This document shows positions 34,212-44,324 of a stretch of 64,000 nucleotides of DNA, piece after piece. The DNA lies in NCBI GenBank assembly GCA_021806565.1, contig JAJZXK010000005.1:1-64000 (forward strand), written 5' to 3'. The notes beneath the pieces are model-generated. The model was not told the origin of the DNA, made no database searches, and saw nothing but the letters and a program-made list of their open reading frames with translations. Every line of letters begins with the position of its first letter. Positions within the stretch are counted from its first letter, which is position 1. Origin of the DNA: Bacillota bacterium (GTDB taxonomy: Bacteria; Bacillota; Sulfobacillia; RBS10-35; JAJYVN01). The position numbers and the translations under genes are program-made.

Positions 34212-35217
34212 CAGCGTCGGCCCCGACGCCGCCGTACTGCCGCCGGATGTAGGCCTGATACTCCGGTCCCAGAAGCGGCCGCCACCATCCGGGATGGTCG
34301 CGATACCAGCGCACCGTCTCCGCCAGTCCCGTCTCCAGGTCGGTCCGCGGAACCCAGTCGAGTTCGGACCGGCTGCGGCCGGCATCCACCGCGTAGCGGA
34401 AGTCGTGGCCGGGCCGGTCCGCGACAAACCGAACCAGATCCGCTGGGGCACCCGTCAAGCGCAGGATGGCGCGCACCATCTCCAAATTGGTCCGCTCCGC
34501 GCCGCCGCCGAAATTATAGACGCGGCCGGGCCGCCCGTGGCGCAACGCCGCCAGGATGCCGCGGCAGTGGTCCTCGACGTGGATCCAGTCGCGCACGTTG
34601 CGACCGTCCCCATACACCGGCACCGGCTCTCCCGCCAGGGCGCGCACGATCGTCAGCGGGATGAGCTTTTCTGGGAACTGGTAGGGACCGTAGTTGTTGC
34701 TGCAGCGCGTCACCACCACCGGCAGTCCGTGGGTCGTGTGGTGGGCGAGTGCGAGCAGGTCCGCCGCGGCCTTGCTCGCCGCATACGGGCTGCGCGGCGC
34801 CGGCGGGGAATCCTCGGTGAACTGCCCGCTTTCCCCAAGGGAGCCGTAGACCTCATCGGTCGAAACCTGGACGAAGCGTTCCACCCCTGCCGCGCGCGCG
34901 GTGTCCAGCAGGACCTGGGTGCCGATGACGTTGGTCTCCAAAAAGCCGCGGGCGTCGCGGATGCTGCGGTCCACGTGGCTCTCTGCCGCCAGGTGCAGCA
35001 CCGCCTGGGCGCCGGCCAGTGCGTCGGCCATGAGCCCGGCGTCGCGGATGTCTGCCCGCACGAAGCGGACCCGGTCGCCCAGCCCGTCGAGGTTGGCGGG
35101 ATTACCGGCATAGGTGAGGGCGTCCAGGGCGACGAGTTCATCCTCACCCTCAGCGCACAGCAGGCGGACCAGGTTGCTACCGATAAACCCCGCGGCGCCG
35201 GTGACCACGATCCTCAT
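34204..35217 (-). CDS. rmlB: dTDP-glucose 4,6-dehydratase
   Basis: 337 residues. GAAGFIGSN (8-16), LDALTYAGNPANL, HLAAESHVDRSI, QVSTDEVYGSLG, SPYAASKAAADLL with catalytic Tyr and Lys, RCSNNYGPYQFPEKLIPL and GDGRNVRDWIHVEDHC are all RmlB-specific. It converts dTDP-glucose to dTDP-4-keto-6-deoxyglucose. ATG at 35217 with GGCGGGGGTG upstream; overlaps the rmlA stop. Confidence 0.96.
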   Translation of the reverse strand: MRIVVTGAAGFIGSNLVRLLCAEGEDELVALDALTYAGNPANLDGLGDRVRFVRADIRDAGLMADALAGAQAVLHLAAESHVDRSIRDARGFLETNVIGTQVLLDTARAAGVERFVQVSTDEVYGSLGESGQFTEDSPPAPRSPYAASKAAADLLALAHHTTHGLPVVVTRCSNNYGPYQFPEKLIPLTIVRALAGEPVPVYGDGRNVRDWIHVEDHCRGILAALRHGRPGRVYNFGGGAERTNLEMVRAILRLTGAPADLVRFVADRPGHDFRYAVDAGRSRSELDWVPRTDLETGLAETVRWYRDHPGWWRPLLGPEYQAYIRRQYGGVGADAGG

Positions 35218-35987
35218 GCCCGCACCCCCGCCGGAGTGCGGCCAGCCGGCATCCCGCCGGCCGGCAACTCCAATGCCAAGCGATTGGCCAACTGCAGGGA
35301 CGCGATCGTGCCCGCGTCGGTCCACCAGCCGGGCAGGATGTCGTAGTGCAGCGACTCTTCGGCGATGTACCGGTTATTGACATCCGAGATCTCCAACTCG
35401 CCACGGGCCGACGGCTGGAGGTCGCGGATGAACTCGAACACCCGCGCGTCATACATGTAGATACCGGTGACGCACAGGTCGCTGCGCGGCCGCGCCGGCT
35501 TCTCCTCGATGCCGACGATGCGGCCGTCGCGGACCTCGGCCACCCCGAAGCGCTGCGGGTCGTTCACCGACTTGAGCAACAGGCGCGCCCCAGCCGGCTG
35601 GGCGCGGAAGCCGTCCACAAACGGGGTGATGTCCGCCTCAAAGATGTTGTCCCCGAGAAGAACCACCGTGCTGCCGCCGCCGGCGAACGCTTCGGCGAGT
35701 GCCAGGGCCTGCGCGATCCCGCCCGGTTCGTCCTGGACCCGATAGGTAAAACGGGCCCCCCAGTCACGACCGCTGCCCAGCAGGTTGACCACGTCGCCCA
35801 TGTGCTCGAGGCCGGTCACCACCAGCACATCGGTGATCCCCGCCGCCACCAGCTTGGCGATCGGATAGTAGATCATCGGGTAGCCTCCGACCGGCAGCAG
35901 GTGCTTGTTGGTCACCTTCGTCAGCGGATACAGGCGCGATCCCGTGCCACCGGCCAGCACGACCCCGGACAGCCGCCCCTCCACCAC
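35214..35987 (-). CDS. rmlA: Glucose-1-phosphate thymidylyltransferase
   Basis: 257 residues. VVLAGGTGSRLYPLT (9-23), NKHLLPVGGYPMIYYPI, VLLGDNIFEADI, RVQDEPGGIAQAL, FGVAEV, IVGIEEKPARPRSDL and the ITDVNN-like EISDVNNRYI make this a short-form RmlA. It forms dTDP-glucose, the entry to the rhamnose pathway. Start GTG at 35987. The order rmlA-B-D-C, with each junction overlapping, shows tight coupling. Confidence 0.95.
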   Translation of the reverse strand: MVEGRLSGVVLAGGTGSRLYPLTKVTNKHLLPVGGYPMIYYPIAKLVAAGITDVLVVTGLEHMGDVVNLLGSGRDWGARFTYRVQDEPGGIAQALALAEAFAGGGSTVVLLGDNIFEADITPFVDGFRAQPAGARLLLKSVNDPQRFGVAEVRDGRIVGIEEKPARPRSDLCVTGIYMYDARVFEFIRDLQPSARGELEISDVNNRYIAEESLHYDILPGWWTDAGTIASLQLANRLALELPAGGMPAGRTPAGVRA

Positions 35988-36011
35988 GCGCCCCCCCCTT
36001 TCGTCGGCCGC

Positions 36012-36608
36012 TCAGGTCCGCAGCGGCACCGCCCGCATCAGCCACAGGTCCTGGATGCCCTCGGCCGTGCGTTTGCCCGCCCAAAGGCGGGCCTCGCGCC
36101 GAAAGCCGCAACGCTCGTAGGCCCGGATCGCCCGGGCATTCCACACCGCCACCCGCAGATGCACGCTGCGCAACCGCCAGGCGCCAAACGCCAACTCGAG
36201 GAAGCCGCTCAGGGCCGCCCCCCCGTAGCCGCGGCCCCAGGTCGCGGGGTCCCCCAGGCAGATGCGCAACTCGCCGCTGCGCCGCCGCCAGTTGAGGTCG
36301 CGCAACTCCACCCAGCCGAGCAACTGACCGGCGGCGGTCTCCACCGCGCGCACCACATGCCCGGCAGGCCGTTCCCGGTGGCTGGCGCTGCGCCCGAGCG
36401 GGCTGACGGCCTCCCCGCAGCACGGGACCCAGTCGGCGGCAGCGTCCGCCCCCGCGACACCTTCACTACCGAGATAGTGGCGCCGCACCTCTGGGTCGGC
36501 GGCCCAGCGCAAAAAGACGTCGGAATCCTCAGGGCGCAGTGGCCGCAACCGCACCTCGGGCATCGGGCGCGACGGCGCCGGAACGGGCTCAAGTGCGACA
36601 GCGCTCAC
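36012..36608 (-). CDS. GNAT family N-acetyltransferase
   Basis: 198 residues. VRLRPLRPEDSDVFLRWAADPEV opens the RimJ/RimL-like acetyltransferase fold, and GWVELRDLNWRRRSGELRICLGD leads to the acetyl-CoA loop near TWGRGYGGAAL. VAVWNARAIRAYERCGF closes it. The family acetylates protein N-termini, amino sugars or antibiotics. Its position next to rmlA suggests an amino-sugar target, but this is inference. GTG at 36608 with GAGGTGG upstream. Confidence 0.82.
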   Translation of the reverse strand: MSAVALEPVPAPSRPMPEVRLRPLRPEDSDVFLRWAADPEVRRHYLGSEGVAGADAAADWVPCCGEAVSPLGRSASHRERPAGHVVRAVETAAGQLLGWVELRDLNWRRRSGELRICLGDPATWGRGYGGAALSGFLELAFGAWRLRSVHLRVAVWNARAIRAYERCGFRREARLWAGKRTAEGIQDLWLMRAVPLRT

Positions 36609-36745
36609 GTATCCACCTCGCGACCGTGCTAGCCCAGCCCCCCGCTCCGGGGGATGCGGCCGCAAACAGCCTCCGTTTTCGGTGAAGCACACGGAGCCTC
36701 CTGCGAACCACAGGTGGACGATTGTGGACCCGTCGACGCGGATCG

Positions 36746-37741
36746 TCACCGCAGGCGGCGGGCACGCGCCTCGTCGAGGATGGTCGCCACCAGCTGCGCG
36801 TAGCCCATGCCGGCCGCGGCGGCCTGGCGGGGCAGGTCGGAAAAGCCGGGCACCATGCCCGGCAGGGGGTTGACCTCGATCACCTGCGGCCGGCCCAACG
36901 CGTCCAGGCGCAGGTCGACCCGGCAGACATCCTGGCAGCCCAGCGCTTCATACGCCGCCAGGGCCAGCCGCTCCAATTCCCGTTCCAGCCCCGCCTCCAA
37001 CCCGGCCGGGCAGTGGTAGAAGCGGTCGGCGTCCCACTCCCGCTTGAACTGGTACGTATACACCGGTGGGTATCCGGGCGGGACGGCGCCGAAGTCGATC
37101 TCCATGATGGGCAGGATCCGCGGTCGCCGATTGCCCAGCAGGCCGACGGTGAACTCCCGGCCGGGCAGGAAGGCTTCGACCAGGGCCGGCTCACCATAGG
37201 CGGCATGGATCTCCGCGACCTGCGCGGCCGCCGCCTCCCGGTCCCGAACCAGCGAGCGCGGCGTCACCCCCATCGAACTGCCCTCGGCAAGCGGTTTGAC
37301 AAACAGGGGCGGCTGCAGGCCGAGGGCGGCGAACGCCATCCCCGGCGGCACCACGCAAAAGGGCGGCGTCGGTACACCGCAGGCCGAAAGCACACGCTTG
37401 GTCATCGCCTTGTCCAGGGCCAGCGCAAGCGTGAGCACGCCCGAACCGGTGTACGGCAGGCCGAGCAGTTCGCAGACCGCCGGCACCTGCGCCTCACGCC
37501 CAGGTCCACCCGAGCCCTCGGCAATGTTGAAGACGAAGTCGGGGCGCAAGGCGGAAAGCCGCGCCGGAAAGTCGGCTTCGGCCTCCACCCGCGGCGCCTC
37601 GTGCCCGCCGGCCTCCAGGGCCGCGCACAGCGCCAGCACGGTTTCCTCCGTGTCATACTCGGCCTGGACGCCGACGCGCGCACCGTCGTCCGCTCCGGAC
37701 GGCGCCCCGCGCCTCAGGTTATATGTGACCGCCACGCGCAC
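36746..37741 (-). CDS. ATP-grasp ligase of the D-alanine--D-alanine ligase family
   Basis: 331 residues. FNIAEGSGGPGREAQVPAVCELLGLPYTG near 90-118 is the Ddl-family substrate region but with the EG-x-REAQ variant. DKAMTKRVL leads into the ATP-grasp domain; FVKPLAEGSSMGVTP is the ATP lid; VCRVDLRLDALGRPQVIEVNPLPGM carries the metal-binding residues. The variant belongs to a branch whose amino-acid specificity is not clear, so D-Ala-D-Ala is not assured. It heads the rhamnose/glycan gene run. GTG at 37741 with GGGAGGGG about 8 bases upstream. Confidence 0.8.
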   Translation of the reverse strand: MRVAVTYNLRRGAPSGADDGARVGVQAEYDTEETVLALCAALEAGGHEAPRVEAEADFPARLSALRPDFVFNIAEGSGGPGREAQVPAVCELLGLPYTGSGVLTLALALDKAMTKRVLSACGVPTPPFCVVPPGMAFAALGLQPPLFVKPLAEGSSMGVTPRSLVRDREAAAAQVAEIHAAYGEPALVEAFLPGREFTVGLLGNRRPRILPIMEIDFGAVPPGYPPVYTYQFKREWDADRFYHCPAGLEAGLERELERLALAAYEALGCQDVCRVDLRLDALGRPQVIEVNPLPGMVPGFSDLPRQAAAAGMGYAQLVATILDEARARRLR

Positions 37742-37887
37742 CGCCGCACCCCTCCCGACCCGGGAGCCGGGCGGGAAGATTGGCAGCGCGTGGTCCGACT
37801 CCTGCCGCCACAGCCGCCGCCCACCGTTTTTCCTCGCACCATGATACCCTGGCGGCAACGCCGTGGACCGGCGCGGGGGGGAAAGCG

Positions 37888-39063
37888 GTGGCGCAGGCGC
37901 AACTGGCACCGCAGGCGGATCCGGCCGCGCCCGCGGCGACGGCTCTGCCGATATTGGCCTTTGCCCACTTCCTCAACGACGGCTACGTCAACTACGTCCC
38001 TGGCATCCTGCCGGCCCTCATCGCCGCCGACCACATCCCGCTGGCCCTGGCCGGCGCCGTCGTGCTGGCGCTGCAGGGCGTCACCTCGTTGGCCCAGCCG
38101 CTGGTCGGGCTGTGGGCGGACCGCCAGGGGGGGCGCGGCTTCATCTGGATCGGTCTGGCCCTGGCGGCGGCCGGGGCCAGCGCGGTCGGACTGGCCCACG
38201 ACCTGCCGGTGCTGCTCTGCGTGCTGCTGTTGACCGGCATCGGCAACACCGTCTTCCACCCACAGGCCCTGGCGGCGGCCACCAGCGCCGGCGGCGGCCG
38301 CGGCATGCGCCTGAGCGGCTTTTTGGTCGGCGGTGAAGTCGGGCGCGGACTGTGGCCCGTGGCCATCAGCGCGCTGGTCGCCTGGGCCGGACTCGGGGCG
38401 CTGCCCCTGATCTGCCTGCCCGCGCTCGTGGCCGTACCGGCGCTGGCGGTCACCGCTCCGGTGCTGCCGCCGCGCCCGTCGCGGTCCAGCGACCTGCGCG
38501 GGCGCCTTGGACCGGCAGCCACGCTGGTGGGCTTCAGCGGGTTGCGGGCGGCGGCCGTCTTCGGGCTCTCCACCTTCGCGCCCCTCCTGTGGCACGCCCG
38601 CGGCGGATCGTTGGTCGGCGGAGCCTCGCTGCTATCGGCCATGCTGCTGGTGGGTGTGGTCGGCAACCTCGCCGGAGGCTGGATGGCCGACCGCTTCGGC
38701 CACCACCTGCCGCTGCTTCTGACGAGTCTGGCGGGGGCGGCGCTGGTGCCCCTGCTGGCCCTGGCCTCCGGCGCATGGGCCTTCATTGTCATGGGGTTGA
38801 GCGGCATCGTGCTCTTTGCCGGCTTCCCGCTGACGATGCTGGCGGCCCACGACCTCTTCCCCGAAAGCCGCTCCATGGCGTCGGGGCTCGTCCTGGGCGG
38901 CGGCAACGCCGTCGGGGCCTTCGCCGTCTTCGCCCTCGGGCCCCTGGCAGCGGCGGTCGGCATCCCGGCCGCCCTCTGGGCGCTGGCGGCCGGGCTGATC
39001 GCGGCGGCGGGGCTGTCCCGGCGCCTGCCGAGCGGGGCCGCGGCACCGGCAGCCTCCGGGTGA
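37888..39063 (+). CDS. MFS transporter (fosmidomycin-resistance/FSR-like)
   Basis: 391 residues, twelve predicted membrane segments. FAHFLNDGYVNYVPGILPALIA is typical of the FSR and related drug-efflux MFS group; GLWADRQGGRG is the motif-A loop, repeated as GGWMADRFGHH in the second half. It would export a small molecule with proton exchange; the substrate is unknown. The GTG at 37888 follows GGGGGGGAAAG. Divergent from the ATP-grasp ligase, convergent with the PBP gene. Confidence 0.85.
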   Translation: MAQAQLAPQADPAAPAATALPILAFAHFLNDGYVNYVPGILPALIAADHIPLALAGAVVLALQGVTSLAQPLVGLWADRQGGRGFIWIGLALAAAGASAVGLAHDLPVLLCVLLLTGIGNTVFHPQALAAATSAGGGRGMRLSGFLVGGEVGRGLWPVAISALVAWAGLGALPLICLPALVAVPALAVTAPVLPPRPSRSSDLRGRLGPAATLVGFSGLRAAAVFGLSTFAPLLWHARGGSLVGGASLLSAMLLVGVVGNLAGGWMADRFGHHLPLLLTSLAGAALVPLLALASGAWAFIVMGLSGIVLFAGFPLTMLAAHDLFPESRSMASGLVLGGGNAVGAFAVFALGPLAAAVGIPAALWALAAGLIAAAGLSRRLPSGAAAPAASG

Positions 39064-39108
39064 GGGCGGCCCGCGAACACAGGGCGAAGCGAATGGGGTG
39101 CGCCGGCA

Positions 39109-39126
39109 CGGCCGTTCGGACGGCCG
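39109..39126. terminator. Hairpin between convergent MFS and PBP genes
   Basis: CGGCCGT and ACGGCCG arms around TCGG lie in the 70-bp gap between two convergent stops. There is no T tract, so a bidirectional terminator is only probable. Confidence 0.4.
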
Positions 39127-39133
39127 GGGGCGG

Positions 39134-41332
39134 CTAGCGCAAGCCCAGCCAGGGGAACGGCAGCCAGTGCGGCCAGTGGTCCGGCGGGGACGGGGACGGG
39201 GAAGACGGGCCCTGTTGCGGCGGCGTGACGGAAGTCCCCGGCAGGCCGGTGATGCCGATGTAGTGACCCTGGTCGCCGCTGGCCGGGCTGACGGTCGTCG
39301 GCTCGGTACCGCGCAGGAAGAGTTCGTGCACGGTGGAGACCGCCGGATTGGGCAGCAGCCCGTCCACGGCGGACACACGCTCTTGCACCACGTCCTGCGG
39401 CCGCGTCCACCCGGCCTGTGGCCGGCCCTTCAGGGCGGCGGCCATGAAGTGCGCCCAGATCGGGCCCGCCAGCGAGTTCCCGTAACCCGGTAGGCGCGCC
39501 GGCTGGTCGTCCCCCACCCAGACGGTGCAGACCAGGCTCGGGGCGAAGCCGGCAAACCACGCGTCGCGGTGGCCGTTGGTCGTGCCGGTCTTGCCCGCAA
39601 GCGGCCAGTAACCGACCAGCGGCAGCAGTCGTTGGCCGGTGCCGTTTTTCATCACGCTCTCCATCAGGCTGTCGACAATGTAGGCGACGCCGGCGTCCAG
39701 GACGCGGTGCGGCGCCGGTGGGTGCGGCGCCCACACCACGTGGCCCGAAGCCGTCTCCACCGCATGCACCCCCCAGGGCGCGATCGCCATGCCCAGGTCG
39801 GCCAGGGGCACGTAGGCCGAAGCCAACTCCAGCGGCGTCACCCCGTAAGAGCCGAGCGCCAGAGGCAGCGTCGGCTGCATCGGGCTCCAGATCCCCATAC
39901 TCCGCGCGGTATGCATGACCGCCGCCGGTCCGACGGTCTGAGCCCACTTCACCGCCACCACGTTGACCGAGTCGGCCAGGGCCTGGCGGATGGTGAGGCG
40001 GTGGTAGCTGTAGCCGGAATAGTCCTTCGGGCAATAGGGCGTCGACGGGTTGGCCCCAGGGAAACAGACCGGGGCATCCAGGCGGCGGGCGGTCACCGGT
40101 TGGTGGGCGGCCACCACCGTCGCGTAGAGAAACGGCTTGAAGGTCGAGCCCGGCTGGCGGACGGCGTCGGTGGCGCGGTTGAACGGGTCGGTCGCGTAGG
40201 AACGGCCGCCGATCATCGCCCGCACCGCCCCGGTACGCGGACTGACGGCGACCAGGGCGCCCTGCGGTTCCAGCGTGCCGTTGGGGCCTGTTTGCCCTGG
40301 GGGCATATAGCGCGAAAAGGCCTGGTCCGCCGCCGTCTGGTCGCGGGCGCTCAGGGTCGTCAGCACGCGGTAGCCGCCCCGGCGCACGGCGGCCTCCAGC
40401 GACGGATCCTGCTGGGCGATCTGCGACAGCACATACGAGATGAAATAGCCGGCGGATGGCGCCGGCAGGCTCAGCCGGCCGCGGTGCAGGCCAAGCGGCC
40501 GGGCCGCGGCCGCCTTCGCCTCGGCCGGCGTGATGTCCCCCACCGCGGCCAGACGCTGCAGCACGAAGTTGCGCCGGTTCAGGGCGAGTTGCGGGTGCAG
40601 GAAGGGGTCGTACGCCCCGGGCGCCGCCGGCAGACCGGCCAACAGAGCGCACTGGGACAGGTCCAGCCGACTCAGACCGCGGTCGAAGTAGGTGCGCGCC
40701 GCCGCGGCGACACCGTACGCCCCCTCGCCGTAGTAGACGGTGTTCAGATACATGTTGAGGATCTGCGCCTTGCTGTGCGTCGCCTGGAGCCGCAGCGTGT
40801 AAAGCGCCTCCACCAGCTTGCGCCGCAGGGTGCGCGCCGGGGTCAGGTAGAGGTTTTTGGCCAACTGCTGGGTGATGGTGCTGCCGCCCTCGACGATGCG
40901 GCCCGAGCGCAGGTCGACCCAGGCGGCGCGGACGATGGCGACGGGGTTGATGCCGAAGTCCCGGTAGAAGTGGACGTCCTCGGTGGCGATCGTCGCCTGC
41001 TGCAACCGCGCCGGGATCTGGGACAGCGCAACCGGCTGGCGGTCCCCGGGGGCGAGCGTGGCCAAGACGCGGCCCCGCCGGTCCAGGATCACCGAGGGCA
41101 GGGCCGCGGCCTGGCTGCGCACGGGAAGCAGCGTCGCCGCCGCGGCCACCGCGCCGCAGACGGCGACGGCCGTCCAGCCCAGGGCCCGCACCCAGCGGCG
41201 CCCGGGCGTCGCCGCCCCCCCGCCCCCCCCCGCTTTTTCCCCCCCCCCCCCCGCCCCCCTCCGCCGCGGCCCACCCGCGGCCCCCCCGCGGCCTCCCCCG
41301 CCCCCCCCCCCCACCCGTTTTCTCCGCTCCAT
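39134..41332 (-). CDS. Class A penicillin-binding protein (bifunctional transglycosylase/transpeptidase)
   Basis: 732 residues. The cytosolic N-terminus (1-46) is almost only Gly, Arg and Ala, encoded by long C runs; one membrane anchor follows (~50-70). The GT51 domain shows [10 protein letters not shown] (118-127), [15 protein letters not shown] (149-163) and [20 protein letters not shown]. The transpeptidase shows the active-site Ser396 in STFK, SVN (455-457) and KTGTT (581-585). The tail is Pro/Ser-rich. It polymerises glycan strands and cross-links peptidoglycan outside the membrane. Start ATG at 41332, weak ribosome site. The reading frame across the C tracts cannot be verified. Confidence 0.92.
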   Translation of the reverse strand: MERRKRVGGGGGGGRGGAAGGPRRRGAGGGGEKAGGGGGAATPGRRWVRALGWTAVAVCGAVAAAATLLPVRSQAAALPSVILDRRGRVLATLAPGDRQPVALSQIPARLQQATIATEDVHFYRDFGINPVAIVRAAWVDLRSGRIVEGGSTITQQLAKNLYLTPARTLRRKLVEALYTLRLQATHSKAQILNMYLNTVYYGEGAYGVAAAARTYFDRGLSRLDLSQCALLAGLPAAPGAYDPFLHPQLALNRRNFVLQRLAAVGDITPAEAKAAAARPLGLHRGRLSLPAPSAGYFISYVLSQIAQQDPSLEAAVRRGGYRVLTTLSARDQTAADQAFSRYMPPGQTGPNGTLEPQGALVAVSPRTGAVRAMIGGRSYATDPFNRATDAVRQPGSTFKPFLYATVVAAHQPVTARRLDAPVCFPGANPSTPYCPKDYSGYSYHRLTIRQALADSVNVVAVKWAQTVGPAAVMHTARSMGIWSPMQPTLPLALGSYGVTPLELASAYVPLADLGMAIAPWGVHAVETASGHVVWAPHPPAPHRVLDAGVAYIVDSLMESVMKNGTGQRLLPLVGYWPLAGKTGTTNGHRDAWFAGFAPSLVCTVWVGDDQPARLPGYGNSLAGPIWAHFMAAALKGRPQAGWTRPQDVVQERVSAVDGLLPNPAVSTVHELFLRGTEPTTVSPASGDQGHYIGITGLPGTSVTPPQQGPSSPSPSPPDHWPHWLPFPWLGLR
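41215..41312. repeat. Cluster of C homopolymers (C7, C9, C14, C7, C12) in the 5' coding end of the PBP gene
   Basis: Runs of C at 41215-41221 (7), 41223-41231 (9), 41239-41252 (14), 41281-41287 (7) and 41301-41312 (12), G tracts on the coding strand. All lie within the first ~40 codons. Slippage in any of them would shift the frame before the membrane anchor. Such long runs are also hot spots for sequencing error. Confidence 0.9.
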
Positions 41333-41399
41333 CACCCGCCGCCATATCCATGAGGATACCCGCGGCACCCCGCGGGCATCCTCCGCACCCGCAGCATCC

Positions 41400-43958
41400 T
41401 CAGCGGGCGCGGGCGACGGTGACCGATCCGGCCTGGGCCGTCGTATCGAGGGCGGCCAGGAAGGCCGGGACGTGCAGGGCGTCACTGTCCGCGGCCCCCG
41501 GAACCCCGCCGCGCAGGACCTCGTTCAACGCGTCCTCCGCCTGGCCGACGAAGGCCGCGGTCATACCGCTGCGCGCGGCCGAGCCGATCTCCTCCCAGTC
41601 GGCGCGGTTCTCCGCCGGCAGCACCACACGCCGCACCCCGGCACGTCGGGCCGCGAGCACCTTCTCCTTGATGCCTCCGACCGGCAGCACCCGCCCGCGC
41701 AGGGTGATCTCGCCGGTCATCGCCACATCGCGCCGCACCGGCCTGCCGCTCAGGGCCGACACCATCGCCGCCGCGACGGTGATCCCGGCCGACGGACCAT
41801 CCTTGGGCACCGCGCCCTCGGGGGCGTGCACGTGGATCTCGCAGCGGCGGTAGAAGTCCGCCGGCAGCCCGAACCGCTCCGCGTGGGCCCGCACGTAGGT
41901 GAGCGCGGCCTGGGCCGACTCGCGCATCACCTCGCCCAGCCGCCCGGTCAGTTGCAGGTCGCCGCCCCCCGGCAGCACGCTGACCTCGATGGCGAGCACG
42001 TCGCCTCCGGACTCGGACCAGCCGAGTCCCAGCGCCAACCCCACCTCGTCGCGGGCCGGCGCCCCCTGGTGGAAGACGTGCGGCCGGCCGAGAAAACGCG
42101 CCAGGTTGCGCTCCGTGATCGAAAAGCGCGCCCCGGGGCGCCGGACCACCTGGCGCACCACCTTGCGGCAGATGGACCCGAGTTCCCGTTCCAGGCCGCG
42201 GACCCCGGCCTCCCGGGTATAGCGGTCGATCACCGTGCGCAGGGCGCCGTCGGAAAGGCGCAGGCTCTCGCCGGTGAGGCCCGCGTCGCGTAGCTGGCGC
42301 GGCAGCAGGTGCCGGCGGGCGATGGAGACCTTCTCGTCTTCACTGTAGCCGTGGAGTTGGATCACCTCCAATCGGTCGTACAGGGCCCGCGGCAGGGGCT
42401 GCAGCGTGTTGGCCGTGGCGATGAACATGACCTCGGACAGGTCCAGGGGCAGTTCCAGGTAGTGGTCGCTGAAGGCCGCGTTCTGCTCGGGGTCCAGCAC
42501 CTCCAGCAGCGCCGCCGCGGGGTCGCCGCGGTAATCGGCGCTCATTTTGTCGATCTCGTCGAGCAGCACGACGGGGTTGCGCACCGCCGCCTGGCGCATG
42601 GCGTGCACCAACCGCCCCGGCATGGCGCCGACGTAGGTGCGGCGGTGGCCGCGCACCTCCGCCTCGTCCCGCACCCCGCCCAGAGACAGGCGCACGAAGG
42701 GGCGCTCCATGGCCCTGGCGATCGAGCGCGCCAGCGAGGTCTTGCCGCAGCCCGGGGGGCCGACCAGGCAGAGCACGGCGCCGCGGGCGGGACCGGGCGA
42801 CAACCGGCGCAGGGCCAGGTGCTCCAGCACCCGCTCCTTGATCCGATCCAGACCGTAGTGGTCTTCGGCCAGCACCTGCTCTGCCGCGTCCAGGTCAATC
42901 CGGTCCTCGGCCCGCACCTTCCAGGGGATCGCCAGCAGCCACTCCACATAGGTGCGCACGACGACCCCTTCCGCGGCCAGCGGCGGCATCTTGTCGAGGC
43001 GCTCCAGTTCCCGCTCGACGCGTTCGCGGACCGCGTCCGGCAGGTCCAGATCCGCCAGGCGCCCGCGCAACTCCTCGGCCTCACCCCGGCCGCCGGCGCT
43101 GTGGTCGCCAAGTTCCTTCTGGATCGCCTTGAGTTGCTCGCGCAGGTAATACTCCCGCTGGGTCCGCTCGATCTGCTTGCGTGCGCGCGCGGCGACCTCC
43201 CGCTCGACGTCGCCGACCTCCGTCTCCCGCACCAGCATGCGATGGAGGCGCAACAGCCGTTCGCGCACACCCGGCGTCTCCAGGATCTCCTGGCGGTCCG
43301 CCGGCCGGTGCAACGTCCGCGCCGCCACGGCGTCGCACAACCGCCCCGGCTCCTGCACCGGCGGCAGCGCCGTGTCCGCCGGCAGACGCAGCCCGTTGCT
43401 GCGCAGCCGCTCCACGCGCCGCAGCAGGGCGGCCCCGAGTTCGGCCAACTCGGGCGTCGCATCGGGGGGGGCGACTTCCTCCACGATCGGATCCACCGCC
43501 GCCAGCAGCAAATCGTCGCCCGAATCGCCGGGGCGGAATCCGGTCGCCCGTGCGCGACAGAGACCCTCGACAACGATGCGCACCGTCTGGCCGTTGTCGG
43601 CCCGCACCTCGCGCAGCATGCCCACGCTTCCCACCGCATACAGATCGTCCGGCCCGGGCTCTTCGCACTGCGGGTCGCGCTGCGCGCAGAAGAAGACCCG
43701 CCCGTCGACCGCCGCCGCCCGCTCGACGGCCCGCAACGACATGGTGCGGCCGATCTGCAACGGCATCCGGGCCCCAGGGAAGACCGCCAGTCCCCGAAGC
43801 GGCAGTACCGGGAAGATGTCGCCGGACTCTACCGCCGGCGTCTCCGCGGCGGCATGGCGCGCGCGGGTACGCGTCGACGTGCGACGCGTGCCGCTCTGGC
43901 CCACCGCCCGGCGTTGTGGCGCCCGGTCTGCCTCCTTGCGTGAAGCCGCCATCGACAC
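41400..43958 (-). CDS. lon: ATP-dependent protease Lon (LonA)
   Basis: 852 residues. A ~45-residue basic tail precedes the Lon N domain ([19 protein letters not shown]). AAA+ part: Walker A GPPGCGKT, Walker [12 protein letters not shown], sensor region [25 protein letters not shown]. Protease part: catalytic Ser in PKDGPSAG and Lys in [10 protein letters not shown], intact. It degrades damaged and regulatory proteins in the cytosol. GTG at 43958 has GGAGGG six bases upstream; an ATG two codons on is further from it. It lies directly after lonB, as in Bacillus. Confidence 0.95.
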   Translation of the reverse strand: MSMAASRKEADRAPQRRAVGQSGTRRTSTRTRARHAAAETPAVESGDIFPVLPLRGLAVFPGARMPLQIGRTMSLRAVERAAAVDGRVFFCAQRDPQCEEPGPDDLYAVGSVGMLREVRADNGQTVRIVVEGLCRARATGFRPGDSGDDLLLAAVDPIVEEVAPPDATPELAELGAALLRRVERLRSNGLRLPADTALPPVQEPGRLCDAVAARTLHRPADRQEILETPGVRERLLRLHRMLVRETEVGDVEREVAARARKQIERTQREYYLREQLKAIQKELGDHSAGGRGEAEELRGRLADLDLPDAVRERVERELERLDKMPPLAAEGVVVRTYVEWLLAIPWKVRAEDRIDLDAAEQVLAEDHYGLDRIKERVLEHLALRRLSPGPARGAVLCLVGPPGCGKTSLARSIARAMERPFVRLSLGGVRDEAEVRGHRRTYVGAMPGRLVHAMRQAAVRNPVVLLDEIDKMSADYRGDPAAALLEVLDPEQNAAFSDHYLELPLDLSEVMFIATANTLQPLPRALYDRLEVIQLHGYSEDEKVSIARRHLLPRQLRDAGLTGESLRLSDGALRTVIDRYTREAGVRGLERELGSICRKVVRQVVRRPGARFSITERNLARFLGRPHVFHQGAPARDEVGLALGLGWSESGGDVLAIEVSVLPGGGDLQLTGRLGEVMRESAQAALTYVRAHAERFGLPADFYRRCEIHVHAPEGAVPKDGPSAGITVAAAMVSALSGRPVRRDVAMTGEITLRGRVLPVGGIKEKVLAARRAGVRRVVLPAENRADWEEIGSAARSGMTAAFVGQAEDALNEVLRGGVPGAADSDALHVPAFLAALDTTAQAGSVTVARAR

Positions 43959-44324
43959 AACCCGCCCTCCGGGGCACACCGCCACCCGTCGTGCGCTGTG
44001 CGCCCGCTACTCCAAACGTATGGGAGAGACCGCCCGACGGCCCCTCCGAGATGACTACACGGCCAGACGGCCGCGATTTCGTCGACGCAAGGCCGGTTCT
44101 GTAGAACGGGGGGAAGTCCTGCCCTGGTCCACGTGGAGGGACTTGGATTGGCGAAACCTGGAGAGACCGTGCCGGCCCGCCAGGAGCAGCGGCTGGAGCC
44201 ACCGGCCCACAGCCGAAGCCCGCCGCCGCGGCGTCGATGCCGCGGCGGCGGGCTTCGGCGGGAACACCGATCCGGTTCTAGGCAACGGGCGCCGCCGCAC
44301 GGGATGGCGGCCCGCGCCGCCGCC
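43959..44324. other. 366-bp gap between lonB and lon
   Basis: No gene. It holds a perfect 21-bp hairpin at 44212-44259 (listed separately) and a 12-bp palindrome GTTCTGTAGAAC near 44095-44106, upstream of lon on the minus strand. I could not find a confident lon promoter or a CIRCE element. Confidence 0.5.
44212..44259. repeat. Perfect 21-bp stem hairpin downstream of lonB
   Basis: Arms 44212-44232 and 44239-44259 are exact inverted copies (begin GCCGAAGCCCGCC) around the loop GTCGAT. It lies about 65 bases past the lonB stop. No T run follows on either strand, yet a 21-bp GC stem is strong enough to block or stabilise transcripts. Confidence 0.75.

Noticed and set aside
37850-37860. TATCAT on the minus strand as -10 of the polysaccharide operon
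   Set aside because: The hexamer fits, but no -35-like sequence lies at the proper distance, so I did not list it as a promoter.
37992-41351. A minus-strand frame of over 1100 residues spanning the MFS gene and part of the PBP gene
   Set aside because: It crosses two genes with clear family motifs in other frames, and its sequence is low-complexity Gly, Arg and Pro.
44095-44106. GTTCTGTAGAAC dyad upstream of lon as a LexA box
   Set aside because: Gram-positive LexA sites have GAAC before GTTC; here the half-sites are in the opposite order.
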